Shown: positions 6,754-12,512 of the stretch, piece after piece | Layout of the letters: each line of letters begins with the position of its first letter | Position numbering within the stretch: position 1 is the first letter of the stretch | NCBI GenBank assembly: GCA_017390825.1 | Contig: JAFPAK010000225.1 | Span: 1-12,512, forward strand | Reading direction: 5' to 3' | DNA: 12,512 nucleotides | Source: Clostridia bacterium | GTDB taxonomy: Bacteria; Bacillota_A; Clostridia; Oscillospirales; Acutalibacteraceae | The notes under the pieces: generated by a model | The model's database searches: none | What the model was told of the DNA's origin: nothing | Seen by the model: only the letters and a program-made list of their open reading frames with translations | Position numbers and translations under genes: made by a program

Positions 6754-7428
6754 TTACGCAAAAGCAGAAATCGCAAGATTAATAAGGCAATCCGGCTCTT
6801 TTTCGTTTTCTGTACGGTAGCTTTCTGCCGCATTTTCATCCGCATCGTCGGATAAAAGACGGAAGGAGGCGAACGGAATATTTGCCGAATAACACACCGA
6901 TGCTACTGCTGCGCTCTCCATATCACAGCATCCTGCGTTAAATTTATCAGTCAAAAACTTCTTTTTATCACTATCACACACAAAGCAGTCACCGCTCACA
7001 AAAACACATTCCCTTGCAGTGTTGTCAGCAGCTTTAAGCTTACTTACCAAAGCTGCATTTGGTGTGTAATGTGATACTGCCTGCGGCTTTGTGCCTATCT
7101 CTCGTCCGAGCGGGGTAAGATCAAAATCGTGCTCTAAAAATTTTGTACCGATAACGACATCGTTTTTATGAACGCCCGAAATAGCTCCGGAAAGGCCGAA
7201 ATTAAGTACTGCATCAGGCTTTACCACGGTACATACAGCAGCAGTGGCAGCTGCCGCATTTACCTTGCCAATTCCGCAAAGCACGGCAATAAATTCGGTG
7301 TTTTCGGATATTTTAAATTCAATACATCTGCAACCGAGCAAGGATGACTCTTTATATCCGTAATGCTCGGCTTTTTCAACTATAGGTGCAAACTCACCGT
7401 CATCTGCGATTATTAACGCTATCTTCAT
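6754..7428 (-). CDS. mtnN: 5'-methylthioadenosine/S-adenosylhomocysteine nucleosidase
   Basis: 224 residues of the PNP/UDP phosphorylase superfamily, close to the usual 230. It cleaves adenine from MTA and SAH in the methionine salvage and activated-methyl cycles, and so feeds S-ribosylhomocysteine metabolism. Visible landmarks are Glu12 (in DDGEF, the position of the catalytic-site Glu12 of E. coli MTAN), NFGLSGAISG (76-85), FVSGDCFV (143-150), the ribose-binding CDMESAAVA (168-176, Glu171), and RLLSDDAD (190-197), with Asp194 as the general acid. The family includes related hydrolases (for example futalosine hydrolase), but the full active-site set favours MTAN. The ATG at 7428 has TAGGAG 5 bases upstream. 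It lies 15 bases after the zinc-ribbon gene and probably shares its promoter. No clear terminator follows. Confidence 0.9.
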   Translation of the reverse strand: MKIALIIADDGEFAPIVEKAEHYGYKESSLLGCRCIEFKISENTEFIAVLCGIGKVNAAAATAAVCTVVKPDAVLNFGLSGAISGVHKNDVVIGTKFLEHDFDLTPLGREIGTKPQAVSHYTPNAALVSKLKAADNTARECVFVSGDCFVCDSDKKKFLTDKFNAGCCDMESAAVASVCYSANIPFASFRLLSDDADENAAESYRTENEKEPDCLINLAISAFA

Positions 7429-7443
7429 TTTAACTCCTATAAA

Positions 7444-7800
7444 TTATAAATGTTCTCCGCATTTGTTGCAAAATTCTGACTCTTTTGTACACTTCTGCCC
7501 ACAAGAAGAGCAAGTAATCTCATTCTTCATAACGGAAAGCTGCTCCTTGAGTTCTTTTATCTCATCTATTTTAGCATCGATATCGAGTATTACCTGTGTC
7601 ATCTGTTTTTCAACATCGCAGTCTTTTTTCTTGCTTTCGTAACAGAGCTTACCGAGCTTTGCATACTCCTTTTTCAATTCTGCATTAGCACGGGAAATGC
7701 ATATCTTCATTTTCTGAACAGATACTACCTCACAGGTTTTCTGACTTGCAACATCAAAAACATCCTTTGCTTTTACAACTGCATCTTCAAACATACCCAT
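7444..7800 (-). CDS. Small coiled-coil protein with C-terminal zinc ribbon
   Basis: 118 residues, not recognised as a named family. The N-terminal part (about 1-95) is charged and helical, with heptad-like runs such as DIDAKIDEIKELKEQLSVM, suggesting a coiled coil and self-association. The C-terminus carries two CxxC knuckles: CSSC (97-100) and CNKC (111-114), the latter in FCNKCGEHL. This is the typical short zinc ribbon of small bacterial proteins. There is no signal peptide or membrane segment, so it is cytoplasmic. The frame is open to an ATG at 7818, but I chose 7800: it has AAAGGAG 8 bases upstream, and 7818 sits at the predicted transcription start. It leads the mtnN transcript. The pairing may be incidental or may point to a regulatory or scaffold role; the sequence does not decide this. 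Confidence 0.85.
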   Translation of the reverse strand: MGMFEDAVVKAKDVFDVASQKTCEVVSVQKMKICISRANAELKKEYAKLGKLCYESKKKDCDVEKQMTQVILDIDAKIDEIKELKEQLSVMKNEITCSSCGQKCTKESEFCNKCGEHL

Positions 7801-7825
7801 AACCAAAACTCCTTTCAATACACTT

Positions 7826-7854
7826 ATTATACAACTAAATCAGATCGTTTACAA
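7826..7854 (-). promoter_or_regulatory. Sigma-A promoter of the zinc-ribbon protein and mtnN
   Basis: A -35 of TTGTAA (7849-7854) and a perfect -10 of TATAAT (7826-7831), spaced 17 bases. It lies just past the hemZ stop codon. Transcription should start near 7819, leaving a leader of about 19 bases, just enough for the ribosome-binding site. No hemZ terminator is evident, so read-through from hemZ may also contribute. Confidence 0.78.
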
Positions 7855-7865
7855 GCACCGTGATT

Positions 7866-9287
7866 TCAGTTTTGAAAAAATTTATATATTCCGTCTTTTC
7901 TTTTGAGTATTTCATTAAAGCCGCGGATATATTCATAAGGATATTTATAATTGAATATTCGCTCTATATTATCGTCCTTCACAAGCTTTGTTGATGCGCC
8001 TGCCCCCAGGGCTATAATAGTCTGCACTTCTTCCATTATAAAGATATTATAAAGACTTTCCTTCCCCGGCTTTGACCAGCCTATATTCTCATTGTTACCT
8101 GCCATACGACTCTGGCGATACATATAATACGGCACATACCCACCAAGCGGCAATCTTCGCTGTGCGTACCCAAGCATTTCCGATACAGAGGTTCCTACTG
8201 CATCATATTCTGCTGTATTACGGTAAACAAGACTTGATGAACGCTTTATTGAAAGCGTATGTACCGTGATATTTTCCGCAGCAATATCCATAACGCCGTC
8301 AAGTGAGCTACAGAAGGACTCGAAATCATCTGACGGAAGACCTGCGATCAAGTCGGTATTGATACAATCAAAGCCTATTCTGCGTGCAGCGTTATAAGCG
8401 GAGTAGAACTCCTCGACCGTATGCTTTCTTCGTACTGCCTGCAAGACATCATCATTCAGCGTCTGCGGATTGATGCTGATACGCCCTGCACCCGCAGATT
8501 TAATTACGCTCAGCTTTTCCTCGGTCACGGTATCCGGTCTGCCGGCTTCAATGGTGTATTCAAGAACTCCCGACAGGTCAAAACAAGTGGAAACCGCATC
8601 ACATAGAGTTTTAAGCTGTTCTGCTGCAAGAGCAGTAGGAGTACCGCCTCCGAAATAAACGGTTTTCAGCTTTAATCCGAGCTGCTTCGTGATATTTGCT
8701 GTATATTCTATCTCTCGCACAAGCAGTTCAACATACTCAGGCATAAGCTTTGCAGATTTTGAAACATCATGCGAAATAAATGAGCAATAGCTACAGCGTG
8801 AACGGCAAAACGGAATTGAAATATAAAGACTGAAGGTATCTTCTGAAAGCAATGATAAATACTGCCTTTGCACATTATCCACATCACTTGCCAGTTTCAG
8901 CTTGCCATCGCTTATGAGAAAACGATCTTTTAAAATATCACGTGCTTGCTTTGCGCCGTGTTTTTTTATAAGACTGCGAAGCAGCTTTACCGGACGCACA
9001 CCGGTTTGTATTCCCCATTCGGGTGTTATTCCCGAATGCTCTTTTAGTGTCAAAAACAGAAGCTCACAAAGTGTACGCTCAGCATCACCGACTATATAAT
9101 TTTGTGATCTTTTATAGTTTTTTTCACCAGCTTCGACTTCAATTACCGCTTCATCGTTCTTCAGAGCAGCGGTGATCTTCAAAAATTCTCCCTCGTCAGC
9201 AGAAACCTTTTGTTCGGGATAAAAAAGCTGAATTATGTTTTCAAGCTCGTATTTGAATTCGTTTCCTATTAATTCGAGTTTTATCAT
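7866..9287 (-). CDS. hemZ: HemZ-type radical SAM enzyme (coproporphyrinogen dehydrogenase family)
   Basis: 473 residues of the HemN/HemW/HemZ radical SAM group. The cluster motif is CRSRCSYCSF (Cys161, Cys165, Cys168, with Phe two after the last Cys, as in HemW rather than the extra Cys of HemN). GGGTP (213-217) is the SAM-binding glycine motif, and YMYRQSRMAGNNENIGW (388-404) is the typical HemN-family substrate-domain stretch. A roughly 150-residue N-terminal extension before the radical SAM core marks the HemZ type. HemZ of Bacillus was proposed to oxidise coproporphyrinogen III without oxygen; whether this organism makes haem is not shown here, so the substrate is uncertain. The start codon directly follows the stop of the MBL hydrolase (TAAATG), with AAGGAA inside that gene, implying translational coupling. 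Confidence 0.92.
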   Translation of the reverse strand: MIKLELIGNEFKYELENIIQLFYPEQKVSADEGEFLKITAALKNDEAVIEVEAGEKNYKRSQNYIVGDAERTLCELLFLTLKEHSGITPEWGIQTGVRPVKLLRSLIKKHGAKQARDILKDRFLISDGKLKLASDVDNVQRQYLSLLSEDTFSLYISIPFCRSRCSYCSFISHDVSKSAKLMPEYVELLVREIEYTANITKQLGLKLKTVYFGGGTPTALAAEQLKTLCDAVSTCFDLSGVLEYTIEAGRPDTVTEEKLSVIKSAGAGRISINPQTLNDDVLQAVRRKHTVEEFYSAYNAARRIGFDCINTDLIAGLPSDDFESFCSSLDGVMDIAAENITVHTLSIKRSSSLVYRNTAEYDAVGTSVSEMLGYAQRRLPLGGYVPYYMYRQSRMAGNNENIGWSKPGKESLYNIFIMEEVQTIIALGAGASTKLVKDDNIERIFNYKYPYEYIRGFNEILKRKDGIYKFFQN

Positions 9288-9929
9288 TTAATACATTCCT
9301 TGCAGATAATAGTGACTCAACGGGTTATTCTGCCGTTCGTATTCAAGATCTGTAAATTCATTGTGTCCCGGAAGCACCTTATAGTCTCCGTCTATCTCAC
9401 AAAGACGGCAGAATGAATCTATCATTTTGCTCATACTGCCTCCCGGGAAATCCACTCTGCCATAGCTCGAGCAAAACAGAGTATCACCGGAAAAAATGAT
9501 ATCCTTACATATAAAACATACAGATCCCTCTGTATGTCCGGGTGTATGCATTGCGATAAAAGTTGAGTTGCCAACCGTGAACATCTCGCCATCCTCAATC
9601 TCTATATCAATATCAACAGAGGAAAAGCCAATATCATAATACATAGAAAAGGCTGTATATAAATTTAGATCCGCTGAATTCAACCGCTCTTTTTCAAGCG
9701 GATGTGCTATCACCTTTGCACCGGTTGCTTCCTTTATCGCCTTGATGCCCGCAATATGATCGATATGACCGTGGGTGAGTAAAATATACTTAACATTGCT
9801 TGCCTTTGCACAATCAATAAGCTGCTGTGATGGATACGCCGGGTCGATCACAGCACTTATTCCTGTTTCATCATCGGTATAAAGATAGCAATTGGTAGCA
9901 AGCGGACCAATGCAAAAGGTTTTTATCAT
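9288..9929 (-). CDS. MBL-fold metallo-hydrolase (glyoxalase II-like, YqgX type)
   Basis: 213 residues, a compact single-domain metallo-beta-lactamase fold. The dinuclear metal site is complete: THGHIDH (52-58), His132 in TPGHTEGS, Asp149 in FSGDTLF, and His189 in LPGHN. The family hydrolyses thioesters such as S-lactoylglutathione, but the short form common in Firmicutes lacks the glutathione-binding C-terminal domain of true glyoxalase II, so its substrate is open. The ATG at 9929 has GAGGAA about 6 bases upstream. It is followed at once by hemZ with no spacer, an arrangement seen in Clostridia, and it has a consensus promoter. Confidence 0.92.
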   Translation of the reverse strand: MIKTFCIGPLATNCYLYTDDETGISAVIDPAYPSQQLIDCAKASNVKYILLTHGHIDHIAGIKAIKEATGAKVIAHPLEKERLNSADLNLYTAFSMYYDIGFSSVDIDIEIEDGEMFTVGNSTFIAMHTPGHTEGSVCFICKDIIFSGDTLFCSSYGRVDFPGGSMSKMIDSFCRLCEIDGDYKVLPGHNEFTDLEYERQNNPLSHYYLQGMY

Positions 9930-9965
9930 TTAAAATTCCTCGCTGAAATCTTTATTAATACTATA

Positions 9966-9994
9966 ATTATATGGCTTTCAAACAAAACTGTCAA
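9966..9994 (-). promoter_or_regulatory. Consensus sigma-A promoter of the MBL hydrolase-hemZ operon
   Basis: A perfect TTGACA (9989-9994), a 17-base spacer and a perfect TATAAT (9966-9971) on the minus strand. Transcription should start near 9959, about 30 bases before the ATG. The -35 box starts one base after the T tract of the upstream terminator. Confidence 0.92.
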
Positions 9995-9995
9995 C

Positions 9996-10022
9996 AAAAA
10001 AGCAACAGAATTATTCTGCTGC
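9996..10022 (-). terminator. Rho-independent terminator of the esterase-dockerin operon
   Basis: On the minus strand GCAGCAGA (10015-10022) pairs with TCTGTTGC (10002-10009), 8 bp with one G-U, around a 5-base loop that can close by two further A-U pairs. A run of six T (9996-10001) follows. It ends transcription of the dockerin gene just before the next promoter. Confidence 0.88.
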
Positions 10023-10085
10023 TTTAACATCATATTTAAATTTCATCCACTCGTTCTTATACTCAACAAGGCGTATACGGGACAT
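10011..10085 (-). CDS. Possible 24-residue ORF after the dockerin gene
   Basis: An ATG at 10085 opens 24 codons and stops with TAA in the loop of the terminator hairpin. It begins 16 bases after the dockerin stop and has AAAGGTGAGG 4 bases upstream, a good but slightly close ribosome-binding site. The peptide starts MSRIRLVEYKNEWMKFK and is basic, with no membrane segment. It could be a true small protein, the truncated start of a lost gene, or chance. I do not recognise it. Confidence 0.25.
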   Translation of the reverse strand: MSRIRLVEYKNEWMKFKYDVKAAE

Positions 10086-10101
10086 TCGACCTCACCTTTG
10101 T

Positions 10102-11154
10102 TTAAAGCTTTACAAAGCATTCATCGTTGATCGTTTCAATGCCATCAGCCATATCAAGTTTTGTCTTTTTACCCTCTACCTTGTACTTTACAGTGCCTCC
10201 TGTAACAGTAATAGAACGGTAGGCCTGAATAAGGTCATCACCTGCAACGACTGTAATATCACCGCCGGTCATGGTAAAATACCCCTTATCCTCTTCGACG
10301 GCATTTTCAACCTTGAATGCATCCTTTTCACATTCTATGTTGATAATTGCTCCGTCAAATATTTCAATGCTATCTTCACCCTTGATGGCATTCTTTTTAG
10401 CTTTTACAATAACAGTACCTGCTTTAATATCAAGATCATTTTCACTTGTAATACCGTTGTTTTTATTTGCAATTACCTGCAAGATTCCTTCGCCCTTGAT
10501 AGTTAGATCATCATCCGAATAAATGCAGGCATTTGTATCATCAGAAGTATCGTCGGCACTGTCAGAAAATACATTTACCGTATCTTTGACAGGCTTTAAT
10601 ACAACTTCATCCGCTTTATCAACAAACAACGGCGAACCGTTTGAGCAATTGACCTCAACCCCGTTGAGATACAGATATACCTTCTCTGCTTTTGCGGTGT
10701 CGTTGACTATGATCTGACCATCTGACAGAGTTCCGTTCAAAATATATTTACCGGGACCCGTAATAGTAACAACCGAGCCATTGATCGTTACATTTTCACC
10801 GTTGAATGATGCCGCGGTTCCGCTAAGCTCAACAGTTGCGGTAAGCTCATTGTCCGGAACTATAACATCCTCCTGCTGATCACCTAATGAATCAATCAGT
10901 TTGACGATATATTTACGCAGCATCAATACATCCTTACCGTTGATATTGCCGTCAGAATTCACATCAGCAGACAGCTCGTTTATATTGCTGTCAAGCCCTA
11001 CGATATATTTACGCAACGCAAGTACATCCTTACCGTTGATGCTGCTGTCGGAATTAACATCACCAAGCTGTGAAGCACAAACCGTGAAAATTGCAGAAAC
11101 ACCGATAAGGACAGCGATTGCCGAAGTGGTAATTCTTTTAACAATATCCTTCAT
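10102..11154 (-). CDS. Secreted dockerin protein with Cthe_2159-like carbohydrate-binding domain
   Basis: 350 residues. A signal peptide (1-28: KRITT, hydrophobic core, VCAS) leads to an N-terminal type I dockerin with two near-identical calcium loops: DVNSDSSINGKD (32-43) and DVNSDGNINGKD (64-75), each followed by a V-L-x-L-R-K-Y-I-V helix. Both have Gly-Lys at loop positions 10-11, so the two halves could bind a cohesin in either orientation. After an acidic linker (92-102) comes a repetitive beta-solenoid domain (about 105-345) with turns such as GPGKYILNGTLSDGQIIV, DDLTIKGEGILQVIANKNNG and MTGGDITVVAGDDLIQA. This resembles the DUF4353/Cthe_2159 family, whose founder binds polygalacturonate. 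It is therefore probably a non-catalytic, pectin-binding cellulosome part. The ATG at 11154 lies one base after the esterase stop, with GGAG 9 bases upstream, so the two are co-translated. The substrate is inferred. Confidence 0.9.
   Translation of the reverse strand: MKDIVKRITTSAIAVLIGVSAIFTVCASQLGDVNSDSSINGKDVLALRKYIVGLDSNINELSADVNSDGNINGKDVLMLRKYIVKLIDSLGDQQEDVIVPDNELTATVELSGTAASFNGENVTINGSVVTITGPGKYILNGTLSDGQIIVNDTAKAEKVYLYLNGVEVNCSNGSPLFVDKADEVVLKPVKDTVNVFSDSADDTSDDTNACIYSDDDLTIKGEGILQVIANKNNGITSENDLDIKAGTVIVKAKKNAIKGEDSIEIFDGAIINIECEKDAFKVENAVEEDKGYFTMTGGDITVVAGDDLIQAYRSITVTGGTVKYKVEGKKTKLDMADGIETINDECFVKL
10897..11061 (-). repeat. Dockerin tandem duplication visible in DNA
   Basis: The two dockerin repeats (10993-11061 and 10897-10965) are alike in DNA as well as protein. 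On the plus strand they share the runs acgatatatttacgca and tacatccttaccgttgat, with most differences elsewhere at few positions. This suggests a recent duplication or ongoing homogenisation of the two halves. Confidence 0.75.
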
Positions 11155-11155
11155 T

Positions 11156-12512
11156 TTATACTACTCCGTTGTCTTTAAGATACTTTGCAAGTGCAGTACC
11201 TACGCCCTTTTGCTCCGATACATTCGGATGCCAGCCGCCACCTGAATTTGCAGACTCAAAATCTCCTGCATAATAGATATTTTCGTCATTATCTGCAATT
11301 TTCTTCTCAACCGCTTCAAGATTGAAGAAGCTGTTGTTGAATGACACACCGAAGCCGCCGATAAATACTATCTTGCAGTCAGGGTTGTGTGAACGCACAT
11401 TGTTTACCATATCGGTGACCGCTTTTTCGATCTCCTCCTCGGTAAATGAGTCACCACGCATCTTACAATGGTTATTATCGTTTGTGCCCAGAGCAAAGAA
11501 TACTACATCAGCATCATAGCTGTCAAAATCCCAAGCTTGATTGTTACCGTTTACAGTAGCTTTATCCCATATAGTCGATATAAGCTGCTTGTCATTATCA
11601 TAGCCATGAATCCAACCATAGCCGCCCTGTGCGCAGATAGAATATTCAGCACCCAGTATACGGGATGCAACGGCCGCATATGTGAAATGTGAGTTTTCCC
11701 ATTTGCTTGCGGGCGATGTCAGATTTCTGTCGGGGCAAAGAACGCCTACACCGCAAGTAATGGAATCGCCATAGAACTCAAATTTGAGGTCAGATTGTTC
11801 AGGTTTGTCGCCAAGTGTGCCGTTGTAGCAAAGGCTTTCAATAGTCATACGCTGGAAAGTCTGATCTGTGATCTTCAGCACCTTAACTGTATGTGTGCCA
11901 GCAGGAATATCTCTTGCAATAACCACAAACTGTGACTCGCTGTTCGGATCAATATTGATCCTTTCGATAGCCTCATCATTATCATCAATAACAACACCTA
12001 ATGCGCCCTGTGCAGGCGACCAGATAAGATTAAGACCTATATCAAACGGCTGATCATTAGAGATAGTAAACTCAAAGCCGGTAGATGCAAAATCTGCAAC
12101 AAGTTTGCCGTTTGATATTATACTTCTTCCCAGGGTGTTAATGCTATCCTGTATCTCACCGATGGTTTTAACATTTTCAAGTGACTCAGCCGGCACATAC
12201 TTAGTTGTTGTGGGAGGTGCAGTAGGTGCATTTGTAGGCTGCTCACCGTATGAGTCAGAATACATAGAGGTAATATCAACATCATAGTTGCTTGTATTCT
12301 CATCACCATAGAACTGCAATGAAAGCTTTGTATAGAAATATTCAACCTGATATGCGGCAAAGTTCATCTCTAAGGTTGTTTTAACACCTTTTTTAAGTGT
12401 AATCTTGCTTGCAACAGATTTGATAGCACCTGCAGCATTTGCACCGACAACAACGATTTTTACATCACATTCCGAAAGCTCTACACCGTCTTGCATTGCG
12501 CCGTTTAATGTA
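11156..12512 (-). CDS. SGNH-hydrolase, CE2-like carbohydrate esterase, 5' end missing
   Basis: The reading frame is open through the window edge (codons before the ATG at 12496 read TLNGA), so that ATG is probably internal and the N-terminus with any signal peptide is missing. Residues are counted from it, giving 446. Up to about 75 is the end of a beta-rich module, then a Thr/Pro linker (about 86-100). Residues 105-225 form a jelly-roll-like domain of the kind preceding CE2 esterases, and 237-446 an SGNH domain. The latter has FYGDSITCG (Ser245 nucleophile), GGYGW (291-295), ALGTND (335-340, Asn339) and GGWHPN (420-425, His423). The usual Asp three before the His is Gly. CE2 enzymes remove acetyl groups from plant polysaccharides, which fits the coupled dockerin gene. 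There is no dockerin in the visible part. Exact substrate unknown. Confidence 0.88.
   Translation of the reverse strand, partial: TLNGAMQDGVELSECDVKIVVVGANAAGAIKSVASKITLKKGVKTTLEMNFAAYQVEYFYTKLSLQFYGDENTSNYDVDITSMYSDSYGEQPTNAPTAPPTTTKYVPAESLENVKTIGEIQDSINTLGRSIISNGKLVADFASTGFEFTISNDQPFDIGLNLIWSPAQGALGVVIDDNDEAIERINIDPNSESQFVVIARDIPAGTHTVKVLKITDQTFQRMTIESLCYNGTLGDKPEQSDLKFEFYGDSITCGVGVLCPDRNLTSPASKWENSHFTYAAVASRILGAEYSICAQGGYGWIHGYDNDKQLISTIWDKATVNGNNQAWDFDSYDADVVFFALGTNDNNHCKMRGDSFTEEEIEKAVTDMVNNVRSHNPDCKIVFIGGFGVSFNNSFFNLEAVEKKIADNDENIYYAGDFESANSGGGWHPNVSEQKGVGTALAKYLKDNGVV

Noticed and set aside
1..12512. CRISPR arrays, tRNA or rRNA genes, insertion sequences, phage or defence genes.
   Set aside because: No regular direct repeats with spacers, no tRNA-like or rRNA stretches, and no transposase, integrase or nuclease genes were seen on either strand.

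Overview
The window reads as chromosome of a Gram-positive, low-to-moderate GC, anaerobic gut or rumen Firmicute, most probably a cellulosome-bearing Ruminococcus or close Oscillospiraceae relative. The grounds are type I dockerin repeats, a Cthe_2159-type carbohydrate-binding domain, Thr/Pro-rich linkers, an SPATGD-plus-membrane-segment anchor, and clostridial gene sets (mazG-hup-rqcP; MBL hydrolase-hemZ). The organism is inferred; no rRNA is present. Every supported gene lies on the minus strand, so transcription runs from high to low coordinates. No gene-free stretch exceeds 300 bases; the longest are about 165-170 bases (4953-5118 and 9930-10101), and both hold regulatory signals.

In transcription order. 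(1) 12512-9996 is an extracellular polysaccharide module: a 5'-truncated SGNH/CE2-like esterase, one base before a secreted dockerin plus Cthe_2159-like protein, then a doubtful 24-codon ORF ending inside a strong terminator. (2) 9994-7866 has a consensus promoter driving an MBL-fold hydrolase and hemZ, joined as TAAATG. (3) 7854-6754 has a strong promoter driving a coiled-coil/zinc-ribbon protein and an MTA/SAH nucleosidase. (4) 6637-5119 has a promoter driving mazG, hup and rqcP, with a GC-rich hairpin between hup and rqcP. (5) 5093-2895 is an EF-G-like translational GTPase paralogue behind an unusual leader. (6) 2842-104 is a monocistronic 877-residue surface protein with three related beta-rich domains and a sortase-type C-terminus, closed by a perfect 10-bp terminator hairpin.

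The most interesting element is the leader of the EF-G-like gene. A 15-bp inverted repeat (4961-4975 with 5032-5046) buries the gene's ribosome-binding site, and two candidate promoters are placed so that only the distal one transcribes the full hairpin. The encoded GTPase also has a degenerate guanine-specificity motif (SKAN where NKxD is expected). Together these suggest a conditionally expressed, divergent EF-G paralogue. The surface protein with an internal triplication and the dockerin-borne pectin-binding-like protein downstream of an esterase are also worth following up.
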